Origin: Pseudomonas kilonensis
GTDB lineage: Bacteria > Pseudomonadota > Gammaproteobacteria > Pseudomonadales > Pseudomonadaceae
Direction: 5' to 3'
DNA length: 64,000 nt
NCBI RefSeq assembly: GCF_001269885.1
Contig: NZ_LHVH01000005.1
Coordinates: forward strand, 62,001-126,000
How positions within the stretch are numbered: position 1 is the first letter of the stretch; each line of letters begins with the position of its first letter. This document shows positions 8,571 through 16,614 of the stretch, piece after piece. Position numbers and translations under genes: made by a program. Under the pieces are notes generated by a model. The model was not told where the DNA came from and did not search any database. It worked only from the letters and a program-made list of their open reading frames with translations.

Positions 8571-9929
8571 TCAGTGCCGGTGGGTTGAACCGGTGTGTTG
8601 TCCAGGCAAATGGGCCTCTGCGTGAAACAGTTTTTCGCGCAGGGTGCCGTTGTCGTATTCGGTCTTGTACGAGCCGCGTCGCTGCAACTCGGGGATCACC
8701 AGGTCGATGAAGTCCACATAGCTTTGCGGCGTGACGATGCGGGTCAGGTTGAAGCCATCGAGGCCGGTTTCGGCGATCCAGGACTCCAGCTCGTCGGCCA
8801 CTTGCTCGGGTGAGCCCACGACTGTGATGTAGCGACCACCGAGGGCGTGTTGCTCAAGCAATTTGCGCCGGGTCCAGTCGTTGTTCTGCAAGGTCTTGGT
8901 GGCGGACTGGATGGCGTTGCTCTTGACGTACTGGATCGGTTCGTCCAGTTCGTACTGGGAAAAATCGATCCCCGTCGACGCGGAAAAATGCGCCACCCCG
9001 GCCTCGGCGCTGGCGTAGCCCAGGTACTCGGCATGCTTGGCCCAGGCGGCCGCTTCGGTCTCGCCGACGATCACGTTCAGGCCCATGAACACCTTGATGT
9101 CCTCGGGGTTGCGCCCGGCCTCTACGGCGCTGGCGCGGACCTTGTCCACCTGGGCCTTGGTCGCCGGTTTGTTCTGGCCGCTGATGAACACGCACTCGGC
9201 ATGCCGCCCGGCGAACAGCAGGCCGCGCTCGGAACTGCCGGCCTGGAACAGCACTGGCGTGCGCTGGGGTGAGGGTTCGCACAGGTGATAACCCTCGACC
9301 TGGTAGAACTCGCCCTGGTGCCGGACCTTGTGCACTTTCTCTGGCCGGGCATAGATCCGCTGCTCGCGGTCGTTGAGCACCGCGTCGTTTTCCCAACTGC
9401 CTTCCCACAGTTTGTAGAGCACTTGCAGGTATTCGTCGGCCTGGTCGTAGCGGCGGTCATGCTCGACCTGCGCCGTCAGGCCCATGGCCTTGGCGGCGCT
9501 GTCCAGGTAGCCGGTGACGATGTTCCAGCCGACCCGACCACGACTCAGGTGGTCGAGGGTGCTCATGCGTCGGGCGAACAGGTAGGGCGGTTCGTAGGTC
9601 AGGTTGGCGGTGAGGCCGAAGCCGAGGTTTTTCGTCACGGCGGCCATCGCGGACACCAGCAGCAACGGGTCGTTGACCGGCAGCTGGATCGACTCCTTGA
9701 GCGTGACGTCCACCGACTGTTGGTACACGTCGTAGACCCCGACGATGTCGGCGATGAACAGCCCGTCGAACAGTCCGCGTTCGAGCAGTTGCGCCAGGGC
9801 GGTCCAGTATTCGATCGTGTTGAACTGGGTCGACGTGTCCTGGGGGTGGGTCCACAGGCCGTGATTGATGTGCCCGATGCAGTTCATGTTGAACGCGTTG
9901 AGCAGGATCTTTTTCTTGCCGGCCGCCAT
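8571..9929 (-). CDS. LLM-class flavin-dependent monooxygenase (NtaA/SnaA/DszA family)
   Basis: A 452-residue luciferase-like monooxygenase that would use FMNH2 and O2. Family features are the N-terminal LNAFNMNCIGHINHGLWTHP segment, FIADIVGVYDVY, LVSAMAAVTKNLGFGLTANLTYEPPYLFARRMSTLDHLSRGRVGWNIVTGYLDSAAKAMG and the later FQAGSSERG. The NtaA/SnaA/DszA group includes enzymes cleaving nitrilotriacetate and dibenzothiophene sulfone. Its ATG overlaps the stop of the upstream SfnB-type gene by one base (TGATG), so the two are coupled. The context (two SfnB paralogs, MetNIQ) points to oxidative release of sulfur from an imported compound. No flavin reductase gene is nearby, so FMNH2 must come from elsewhere. 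Confidence 0.9.
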   Translation of the reverse strand: MAAGKKKILLNAFNMNCIGHINHGLWTHPQDTSTQFNTIEYWTALAQLLERGLFDGLFIADIVGVYDVYQQSVDVTLKESIQLPVNDPLLLVSAMAAVTKNLGFGLTANLTYEPPYLFARRMSTLDHLSRGRVGWNIVTGYLDSAAKAMGLTAQVEHDRRYDQADEYLQVLYKLWEGSWENDAVLNDREQRIYARPEKVHKVRHQGEFYQVEGYHLCEPSPQRTPVLFQAGSSERGLLFAGRHAECVFISGQNKPATKAQVDKVRASAVEAGRNPEDIKVFMGLNVIVGETEAAAWAKHAEYLGYASAEAGVAHFSASTGIDFSQYELDEPIQYVKSNAIQSATKTLQNNDWTRRKLLEQHALGGRYITVVGSPEQVADELESWIAETGLDGFNLTRIVTPQSYVDFIDLVIPELQRRGSYKTEYDNGTLREKLFHAEAHLPGQHTGSTHRH

Positions 9930-11122
9930 CAGATAGTCCCTCGCAGCGGCGGTTTTTCATCGTTGAGGTAGAAGTTGCCCACCGCGTGGTATTTCCAGCG
10001 TACCGGGTCATGCAGGGTGTGTACCCGGGCGTTGCGCCAGTGGCGGTCTAGGCCATGTTCGGCCAGGGTCGCCTGGCTGCCGGCCAATTCGAACAGCGTG
10101 CTGCTGGCGGCCAGGGAAATTTCGGTGCTGATGGCACGGGCTTCGGCCACGGCAATCGAGGCGGCGGCGACTGTGTCGGCCCGGGTGTCGGCCTGGGCCC
10201 GGTCGAGAAACTCACCGGCACGTTCCAACAGGGCTTCGGCGGCGTGCAGGCGGATGCTCAGTTGGCCGAAACTCTTGAGGGTGTGCGGGTCTTCGGTGGC
10301 AACGTCGCTGGTGGCGTCGATCCAGGGACGGGTTTTATTGCGGACAAAATGCAGGGCGTCTTCATAGGCGGCGCGGGCGATGCCGGTGTCGATGGCAGCG
10401 TGAAGAATCTGCGCCAGCGGCCCTACCGGCGTCGGGCGTTCGAAGGCGCTCTGGAAGGGCACGATGTCGGCGGCGACGACATACACGTCTTCGAACACCA
10501 CCGAACCACTGCCCGTGGTGCGCTGGCCGAAACCGCTCCAATCGTCGATCACCGTCAGGCCTTGGCTGTTGCGAGGGACGAACGCCAGTTGTTGCACACC
10601 GTTTTCGTCCACCACCGAGGTGGGGATGCGCTGGGCGTAGATCGCGCCCGTGGCGTAGAACTTGCGACCGTTGATGCGATAGCCCTCGCCGTCGCGGCGC
10701 AGTTGGGTGATGCGGTCATGGGCAGTCTTGGTGCCAAGTTCGGCCAGGGCGTTACCAAAGCGCTGGCCGGCAAGCACTTCGGCGTACAGGCGTTGTTTTT
10801 GCGCTTCAGTGCCGTTTATCCGCAGCACTTCCAGGGCGTAGAAATGATTTTGCGGAATCTGTCCCAGCGAGCCGTCGGCCTGAGAAATCAGCGCAATGAC
10901 TTTGGCCAGGGTGACGTTGGAAACACCGGCGCCGCCATAGGCCTTGGGCACGCTGATACCCCACAGGCCCGAGCGGGAGAAGGCCTCCAGTTCCGGGTAC
11001 GGCAAGCGGCGCTCGCGGTCGCGCAGGGCGCTGTCGCGCTTGAAGTCATCGGCCAGGTCGCTGGCCACGATCAGGGCTTGTTCATCGCTGGTGATCACCG
11101 CGACGTGTTGAGAAAACGTCAT
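9929..11122 (-). CDS. SfnB-family sulfur acquisition oxidoreductase, copy 1
   Basis: A 397-residue acyl-CoA dehydrogenase-fold flavoprotein of the SfnB/DszC type, a group tied to sulfone and sulfonate use under sulfate limitation. The fold shows as LWGISVPKAYGGAGVSNVTLAKVIALISQADGSLGQIPQNH, then FVPRNSQGLTVIDDWSGFGQRTTGSGSVVFEDVYV, and the C-terminal RHWRNARVHTLHDPVRWKYHAVGNFYLN. GGAG precedes the ATG at 11122; the open frame extends 45 codons upstream into the neighbouring gene, without support. It is closely related to the next gene upstream, 23 bp away. No catalytic base can be assigned from sequence alone. Confidence 0.9.
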   Translation of the reverse strand: MTFSQHVAVITSDEQALIVASDLADDFKRDSALRDRERRLPYPELEAFSRSGLWGISVPKAYGGAGVSNVTLAKVIALISQADGSLGQIPQNHFYALEVLRINGTEAQKQRLYAEVLAGQRFGNALAELGTKTAHDRITQLRRDGEGYRINGRKFYATGAIYAQRIPTSVVDENGVQQLAFVPRNSQGLTVIDDWSGFGQRTTGSGSVVFEDVYVVAADIVPFQSAFERPTPVGPLAQILHAAIDTGIARAAYEDALHFVRNKTRPWIDATSDVATEDPHTLKSFGQLSIRLHAAEALLERAGEFLDRAQADTRADTVAAASIAVAEARAISTEISLAASSTLFELAGSQATLAEHGLDRHWRNARVHTLHDPVRWKYHAVGNFYLNDEKPPLRGTI

Positions 11123-11145
11123 GTACTGCTCCAGAGGTCGGGTCG

Positions 11146-12387
11146 TCAGATCCAGGAATGGCGGGCCGGCAAGGTGCCGTTCAGGTGGTAGGCGCCTACC
11201 GCGTGATACTTCCAGCGCACCGGGTCGTGCAGGGTGTGGACCCGTGCGTTGCGCCAATGGCGATCGAGGTTGAATTCGGCGAGGGTGGCGCGACTGCCGG
11301 CCAGCTCGAAGAGTTTTTCGCTGGCTTGCAGGGCGATCTCGGTGGTGAGCACCTTGGCCTCGGCCACGGCAATCGAGGCGCGGGCGGACGATTGCGCCGT
11401 GATGGGGGCGGCACTGACCTGGTCCAGCACCTGTCCGGCCTTGCGCAGCAACGCTTCGGCGGCGTGCAGTTCGATTTTCAGTTTGCCAATGTCGGCGATC
11501 ACGTAGAGGTCGTCACTGGCTCGGTCGACCTTGGCATCGATCCAGGGCCGGGCCCGTTCGCGAACGAAGGCGATGGCATCGTCGATGGCGCCACGGGCGA
11601 TACCCGCATCGATGGCGGCCTGGATCAGTTGGGAAATCGCGCCTTGCACACCGGGCGTTTCGTTGATGCGCCAGTTATCCAGCACCAAGTCGGCATCCAC
11701 CCGGACATTGTTCAGCAGCACGGTGCCGCTGGCGGTGGTGCGCTGGCCGAACCCCGACCAGTCGTCGACGATCCGCAGGCCCGGGGTGCCGCGCCGCACG
11801 AAGGCCAGCACCTGGCGGCCTTCGTCATTCAACGCCTTGACCGCGACCCAATGAGCAAACAGCGCGCCGGTGGAATAGAACTTCTGACCATTGATGACAA
11901 ACCCGTCACCGTCAGCGGTGATCCGCGCCTTGAGCTCAAGGGTATTGCGAGTACCGCGTTCCGGCCCGGCGTTGCCGATGCGCCAGCCTTCGAGCACGCT
12001 CTGCAAGAGGATTTTTTTCTGCCGTTCGGTGCCGGTGCCGAGAATCAGTTGGAGCACGCCGAACTGGTTTTGCGGGATCTGCCCGAGGGCCGGGTCAGCG
12101 GCGGAAATGATCGCGAACACGTCGGCCAGGGTGACGAACGAAACCTGTGGGCCGCCGTATGCCCGGGGAATGGCGATGCTGCCCAGCCCGCTGCGGGTGA
12201 ATTGCTCGATTTCTGCCCAGGGCAGCTTGCGTTGCTGATCACGACGGGCGGCCTGCTGACGGGCGACCTGCGCCAGTTCGTGGGCGGCTTTGATGACCTC
12301 GGCATCGTTGCGCAACACCTGTGCGGGCAACAACAGCGGTGCGATGTCCAGGTCGCTCTGGACTTTTGCTTGCGCCAGATCCGACAT
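11146..12387 (-). CDS. SfnB-family sulfur acquisition oxidoreductase, copy 2
   Basis: A 413-residue paralog of the downstream gene, with the same landmarks: GLGSIAIPRAYGGPQVSFVTLADVFAIISAADPALGQIPQNQ, IVDDWSGFGQRTTASGTVLLNNVRV and RHWRNARVHTLHDPVRWKYHAVGAYHLNG. It has about 15 extra residues at the N-terminus. It is the first gene of the SfnB-SfnB-LLM run, so the promoter should lie in the AT-rich stretch at 12520-12600. The ATG at 12387 has GGAG about 10 bases upstream. The tandem duplication suggests two consecutive oxidations or a heteromeric enzyme (inference). Confidence 0.9.
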   Translation of the reverse strand: MSDLAQAKVQSDLDIAPLLLPAQVLRNDAEVIKAAHELAQVARQQAARRDQQRKLPWAEIEQFTRSGLGSIAIPRAYGGPQVSFVTLADVFAIISAADPALGQIPQNQFGVLQLILGTGTERQKKILLQSVLEGWRIGNAGPERGTRNTLELKARITADGDGFVINGQKFYSTGALFAHWVAVKALNDEGRQVLAFVRRGTPGLRIVDDWSGFGQRTTASGTVLLNNVRVDADLVLDNWRINETPGVQGAISQLIQAAIDAGIARGAIDDAIAFVRERARPWIDAKVDRASDDLYVIADIGKLKIELHAAEALLRKAGQVLDQVSAAPITAQSSARASIAVAEAKVLTTEIALQASEKLFELAGSRATLAEFNLDRHWRNARVHTLHDPVRWKYHAVGAYHLNGTLPARHSWI

Positions 12388-12794
12388 TACAGCCACTCCG
12401 TGGCTGCAGGCAGTGCCTGGGCGTATTGCACTGGGGTGATTGTGTTTCGTTCCATACCCACCTCACATCTCAAGAAACGCCGCGATGAATGCGGCGAGCG
12501 AAAATCAAGAATGTCCGGTGGTCCGGTGTATATACCCTAAGCGTGTATAAATTATTTTTGAACTAACTTTTAGGAATATAGATAGGTTGGTTTTAATTGA
12601 AGGCCGTACGCTCATCCAGGGCTAAGTAGCTTTTTGTGGCGAGGGAGCTTGCTCCCGCTATGTGGGAGCAAGGCTTGCCCGCGATGGACGCGATGCGGTC
12701 TTGCAGAATCGAGGCGCCTGTTTCGCGAGCAAGCTTTGCTCCCACAGTCCAAGCGGGAGCAAGCTCCCTCGCCACAAAAGCTTTTTCAGGGTGT
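12388..12794. other. Intergenic region: AT-rich promoter zone plus nested REPs
   Basis: The left part (about 12520-12600) is AT-rich in contrast to the surroundings and holds an imperfect inverted pair TATACCCTAA / TTAGGAATATA around GTGTATAAATTATTTTTGAAC. This is the expected promoter of the leftward sulfur operon. The right part is filled by a nested repeat (listed separately). No gene was seen. Confidence 0.55.
12628..12782. repeat. Nested REP/BIME (two families)
   Basis: Outer arms AGCTTTTTGTGGCGAGGGAG and CTCCCTCGCCACAAAAGCT enclose an inner REP pair starting TGTGGGAGCAAGGCTTGCCC and ending GCTTTGCTCCCACA. Two repeat families are inserted one inside the other. Confidence 0.8.
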
Positions 12795-13562
12795 TCACAT
12801 TCGGCGGCGCGTTTCGGCGGCCATGAGCGGCTGTTTCGGTGCAGTGTTCAGGTACGGATTGGCGCAACCGATCTTCAACGTCCGTGGCGGTGCCCAGTGG
12901 GAGTTGTTGCCCACACGGTCGAGGATGCAGTAGGTCACTTCCAGGCGCAGGTCTTCTCCTGCCTCCAGGATGATCTGCGGCGGGACCCAGATATTGATCG
13001 GCTGGCCGACCTCGCTGGCGGTGACCGCTGGCAAGTCCATGCGCACATCACCCCAGCGCAGGGTCACGGCATCGCCGGCGGCCATGTTCAGGTAGGGTTC
13101 GATGGTCAGCGGTACGCCGCGCTTGATCTGGTTGGGGTTCACCCCTTGGCGTCGGATAGTGCCGGGAATGCGCACTGGCGCCAGGCCCTGGTTTTCATCG
13201 CCGCTCAAGGCCGACGGCTGCCCGCCGGGGCAATCGAGCTTCGCGTGTACCCGTTGCTTGGCGGATAGCGCCGGCCCACGCCCGACCTGCATCACCCGAT
13301 AGTGGATGCGCGCGGTTCCATCGACGATGAAACTCTCCGGGACCCGCAGGGTGACGCTGTCTTGCACATCGGCCTGCGACAGCAAGCGCGAGCCGACGTA
13401 GCAGTTGTCCCAGAACAGTTCGATCAGATCACCTGCGTCCATGCCCGGGTAGGGCGCAATGGCAACCTCCAGATGAGCGGCGTTGGCGATATTGATGCCG
13501 GTGGGGTGGGCATTGGCCAGGGTGGGGGCGGCCAGTTCAGGACTCTTCGACTTACATGTCAT
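12795..13562 (-). CDS. Hypothetical protein with two tandem beta-rich repeats
   Basis: A 255-residue protein without signal peptide or membrane segment. It is built from two homologous units of about 80 residues. Unit 1 (about 33-108) has IAPYPGMDAGDLIELFWDN...VTLRVPESFIVDGTARIHYRVM. Unit 2 (about 151-232) has IEPYLNMAAGDAVTLRWGD...INIWVPPQIILEAGEDLRLEVTYCI. The spacing of hydrophobic strands looks like Ig-like or invasin-type beta sandwiches as found in Pseudomonas surface proteins, but I do not recognise a named family and assign no function. It is monocistronic, flanked by a REP block and a 0.5-kb non-coding gap. Confidence 0.75.
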   Translation of the reverse strand: MTCKSKSPELAAPTLANAHPTGINIANAAHLEVAIAPYPGMDAGDLIELFWDNCYVGSRLLSQADVQDSVTLRVPESFIVDGTARIHYRVMQVGRGPALSAKQRVHAKLDCPGGQPSALSGDENQGLAPVRIPGTIRRQGVNPNQIKRGVPLTIEPYLNMAAGDAVTLRWGDVRMDLPAVTASEVGQPINIWVPPQIILEAGEDLRLEVTYCILDRVGNNSHWAPPRTLKIGCANPYLNTAPKQPLMAAETRRRM

Positions 13563-14073
13563 GGTGTTCTCCTTGATGCTTGAAAACTAAGTCCGTTTCG
13601 GGAGGATCAACGGCGATGACTGATCGCGACATATTTTATGTGCAGCCATATAGGCTAGGCTGCGCCTAGTCACTGTGCAGAAAATAAATAATGTGCATCG
13701 CCTGTTGGGCACTAGATAAGGGCTCAATAGTTTCAGTGTCAATAGAGGCACTTGCTTAATAATTCATTGTGAAAGGCTTCAGAAACGTCCTACGCATGCA
13801 TGTTAAGAATGCGCGGCGTCACAGGCCTTTTTCCTAAGCCAGCCGGTTTTTTAAAAGGCTCGAAAGAGCGTCTTGAGACTAAAGAGGAGGGGCGCTTGGG
13901 CCGCAGGGAAGTGTTACGAGAGGTATGTCCATGCGCACATAAAACGGTCGCGGATGTTGAGTGGGGCGCAAGTTTCAAGTTGTTTCGTTATAGCCAAGTT
14001 GATGGCAGTGTTGTGTTGAGTGTGTGGCAGCGGTCCCACTTCCATCCCTGGAAGTGATGACGCTCACCATAAC
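13563..14073. other. Non-coding gap of about 0.5 kb
   Basis: No convincing gene. It has a short palindrome CTAGGC-TGC-GCCTAG (13655-13669) about 95 bp upstream of the two-repeat hypothetical gene, which could be an operator. The 13660-13800 stretch is AT-rich. An 85-codon frame at 13800-14057 lacks a plausible protein sequence. Confidence 0.4.
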
Positions 14074-14835
14074 TTACTGAGCGCCGTGTCCGGCCGAGAG
14101 GAACTTGCTGAGGAACTGTCGCGTGCGTTCTTCCTTGGGCGCTGCAAACAAGGCCTTGGCTTCGCCTTGTTCGACGATCACGCCTTTGTCGAAAAACACC
14201 ACGCGGTTGGCCACGTCCCGGGCGAAACCCATTTCGTGGGTCACGATGACCATGGTGCGTTTTTCTTCGGCCAAGCCGCGAATGGTTGCCAGCACCTCGC
14301 CCACCAGTTCCGGATCGAGGGCCGAGGTCGGCTCGTCGAACAGGATCACCGCCGGTTCCATCGCCAACGCCCGGGCAATCGCCACGCGCTGTTGCTGGCC
14401 GCCGGAAAGGCGCCGTGGATAGGCGTCCTCCTTGCCGGCCAAGCCGACCTTGGCCAAGAGCTTGCGCCCCATGGCTTCGGCTTCGGCGCGGGGGATTTTC
14501 TTCACCACCTGCGGGCCTTCAGTGACATTTTCCAAGGCGGTGCGATGGGGAAACAGGTTGAAGTTCTGGAACACGAAGCCCACCTGCTGGCGCAAACGGC
14601 GCACCAGGCCCTGTTGCTGGTTCAGCGGGCGACTGCCATCGATTTCGATGTCGCCGACCTTGATCCGGCCACTGGTAGGCTCTTCGAGGAAGTTCAAGCA
14701 GCGCAGGAAGGTGGTCTTGCCCGAGCCGCTGGGACCGATGATCGCAACCACTTCGCCTTCTTCGATCTTCAAGTCGATGCCGTTGAGCACCACCTGACCC
14801 TTGAACTGCTTTGTCAGTTTTTCCACGACAATCAT
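14074..14835 (-). CDS. tcyN: L-cystine ABC transporter ATP-binding protein
   Basis: ATPase of the cystine importer, 253 residues. Walker A is GPSGSGKT (about 33-40), then FQNFNLFPHRTALENV, the signature LSGGQQQR and Walker B VILFDEPTSALDPELV, all intact; the H-loop is in VTHEMGFARDVANRVVFFD. It belongs to the polar amino acid transporter group (GlnQ/YecC). It follows the permease gene with only 3 bp between them. Assignment to cystine rests on its partners and on the D-cysteine desulfhydrase gene upstream, as in the E. coli fliY-dcyD-yecSC locus. Confidence 0.93.
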   Translation of the reverse strand: MIVVEKLTKQFKGQVVLNGIDLKIEEGEVVAIIGPSGSGKTTFLRCLNFLEEPTSGRIKVGDIEIDGSRPLNQQQGLVRRLRQQVGFVFQNFNLFPHRTALENVTEGPQVVKKIPRAEAEAMGRKLLAKVGLAGKEDAYPRRLSGGQQQRVAIARALAMEPAVILFDEPTSALDPELVGEVLATIRGLAEEKRTMVIVTHEMGFARDVANRVVFFDKGVIVEQGEAKALFAAPKEERTRQFLSKFLSAGHGAQ

Positions 14836-14838
14836 GGG

Positions 14839-15504
14839 TCAGGACTCCTGGTCATGCCGATTGACCCGGGCTTCCAGGACGTTCTGCAGGTGCGAGAGCA
14901 CGCTGGCCAGAACCCAATAGATCAGCGCGGCGGCAAGGTACATGGTGAAGATTTCGAAGGTTCGCGCGGTGATCAACTGCGCCTGGCGGAACAGCTCCGG
15001 TACCTGGATGGTCGCCGCCAGCGCGGTGTCCTTGACCAGGGAAATGAAGCTGTTGCCCAACGGCGGCAGGGCCGTGCGTGCGGCTTGCGGCAGGATGGCC
15101 CGGCGCAGGGTCTGGGCGCGGGTCATGCCGATGCTTGCCGCCGCTTCCCACTGGCCGCGCTCGATGGAGCTGATGGCGGCCCGCAGGATTTCACACGCGT
15201 AGGCGGCCATGTTCAGCGAGAAACCGATCAGGGCCGCCGGTAGCGGATCCAGCTCGATGCCCAGTTGCGGCAACCCGTAATAGATCACGAACAACTGCAC
15301 CAGCAACGGCGTGCCGCGAAAGAACGACACGTAGATGCGGGCGATCCAGCTCACCAGTTTGAAGCGCGACAGGCGCATCAGCGCCAGGCCGAACCCCAGC
15401 AGCAAGCCGAAAAACATGCCGCCCAGGCTGAGGATGACCGTGTAATACGCGCCCTTGAGCAGGAAGGGCGCGGAGTCCAGTGCGAGTTGAAGAGCTGCTT
15501 CCAT
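14839..15504 (-). CDS. tcyL: L-cystine ABC transporter permease
   Basis: Inner-membrane permease, 221 residues, of the His/Glu/Gln/Arg/opine three-TM class (HisM/YecS). The domain starts at LLKGAYYTVILSLGGMFFGLLLGFGLALMRLS, with YVSFFRGTPLLVQLFVIYYGLPQLG and the EAA loop EAAASIGMTRAQTLRRAILPQAARTALPPLGNSFI. Its ATG shares one base with the tcyJ stop (TAATG), so translation is coupled. No separate second permease is present, so a homodimer is expected. Confidence 0.93.
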   Translation of the reverse strand: MEAALQLALDSAPFLLKGAYYTVILSLGGMFFGLLLGFGLALMRLSRFKLVSWIARIYVSFFRGTPLLVQLFVIYYGLPQLGIELDPLPAALIGFSLNMAAYACEILRAAISSIERGQWEAAASIGMTRAQTLRRAILPQAARTALPPLGNSFISLVKDTALAATIQVPELFRQAQLITARTFEIFTMYLAAALIYWVLASVLSHLQNVLEARVNRHDQES

Positions 15505-16304
15505 TATTGGGTAACGTCAGCGCTGAAGTATTTTTCCGAAAGCTTTTTCAGCGTACCGTCGGCGCGCAGTTTTTCGATGGCCTTGTTCACGGCTGCCAGC
15601 AGCTCAGGCTCGCCTTTGCGCAGGGCAATACCGGACTCCTGGCGCGAAAAGGCTTCGCTGGTGACGGAGGTGTCCTTGGCTTTCTTGGCGTATTCCAGCG
15701 CGGCCAGGCGGTCGATCAGGATGGTATCGATACGGCCGACGCGCAGGTCCTGGAACTTGGTTGGGTCGTCATCGTAGGTTTTGACTTGGGCGCCCGGTAC
15801 TGCTGCCTTGACCCACTGTTCGTAGTTGGTGCCCAGGCCCACGCCGACTTTTTTACCGTCCAGGTCGGCGGCCTTCTTGATGTTCAGCTCGGCGGCTTTC
15901 TTGGTCAGGACCAGCGCTTGAATCCCGGAAACGGTGTACGGCTCGGAGAAATCGTACTTTTTCTTACGCTCCTCGGAGATGGTCACCTGGTTGACCACTG
16001 CGTCCAGACGCTTGGATTCCAAAGCCGCGAGGATGCCGGCCCATGGGGTCGTCTGCAGCTTGACCTTCACACCCAGCTCCTTGGCCAGGGCTTCGGAGAA
16101 CTCCACTTCGAAGCCGGTCAGTTTGCCGCTCTCATCAACGAAACTGAACGGTGGATAAGTGCCTTCCAGGCCGATCTTGATTTCGCCGGCGTCCTTGATC
16201 TTCTGCAGTTGCTCACCGGCAACCGTTTGCCCCAACAAGCCGGCGCTCAATGCCAGGCCCAGCGAACCTACCAACAGGTTGCGACGTAATGCGGAAAAAT
16301 TCAT
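15504..16304 (-). CDS. tcyJ: Cystine ABC transporter substrate-binding protein
   Basis: Periplasmic receptor, 266 residues, related to E. coli FliY/TcyJ. A signal peptide (about residues 1-30, ending near TVAG) precedes a family 3 binding fold: IKDAGEIKIGLEGTYPPFSFVDESGKLTGFEVEFSEALAKELGVKVKLQTTPWAGILAALESKRLDAVVNQVTIS. Then come KKVGVGLGTNYEQW and GRIDTILIDRLAAL in lobe 2. AGGGG precedes the ATG. It is first in the tcyJ-tcyL-tcyN operon; its upstream region is AT-rich with a perfect palindrome, typical of CysB-controlled genes. Confidence 0.94.
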   Translation of the reverse strand: MNFSALRRNLLVGSLGLALSAGLLGQTVAGEQLQKIKDAGEIKIGLEGTYPPFSFVDESGKLTGFEVEFSEALAKELGVKVKLQTTPWAGILAALESKRLDAVVNQVTISEERKKKYDFSEPYTVSGIQALVLTKKAAELNIKKAADLDGKKVGVGLGTNYEQWVKAAVPGAQVKTYDDDPTKFQDLRVGRIDTILIDRLAALEYAKKAKDTSVTSEAFSRQESGIALRKGEPELLAAVNKAIEKLRADGTLKKLSEKYFSADVTQ

Positions 16305-16455
16305 GACAAGCCCCTGTGTTTTCTTATGAAGCGGTTATTTTGGCTGAGATAAGGCGTAGCCGCGATCCGAAAAGATTGCCACATCCTGCCTTAAAGCAGC
16401 TTGGGCGTCTCGCGGCAAATGCGCCTGCGGCGAGACTATAGGGTGGCTTTTATAG

Positions 16456-16496
16456 ATTGGAAAATAATATTAAATCAACTACATATTCCAATATGT
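16456..16496 (-). promoter_or_regulatory. Candidate sulfur-responsive control region of tcyJ
   Basis: ATTGGAAAATAA (16456-16467) is followed by the palindrome ACATATT-CC-AATATGT (16481-16496), about 150-190 bp upstream of tcyJ. The same 12-mer stands upstream of tauA. Control by CysB is inferred from gene function; the site is not a verified CysB site. Confidence 0.4.
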
Positions 16497-16509
16497 AATG
16501 GATTTCTCC

Positions 16510-16595
16510 TGTGGGAGCGAGCCTGCTCGCGATGGTCTTTCAGCCAAATTGATCTTGGCTGATCCACCGCTATCGCGAGCAGGCTCGCTCCCACA
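16510..16595. repeat. REP pair (BIME)
   Basis: TGTGGGAGCGAGCCTGCTCG and CGAGCAGGCTCGCTCCCACA in inverted orientation, between dcyD and the tcy promoter region. Confidence 0.85.
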
Positions 16596-16614
16596 TAGAG
16601 GTTCCCCCGATATC

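Larger units (their letters stand above)
16305..16614. other. tcy upstream region and REP pair
   Basis: Contains an AT-rich promoter zone for tcyJ (16440-16500) and a REP pair next to the dcyD stop codon. No gene was seen. Confidence 0.6.

Noticed and set aside
13800..14057. An 85-codon frame in the gap before tcyN
   Set aside because: No ribosome-binding site, no domain, and an amino acid mix typical of non-coding DNA.
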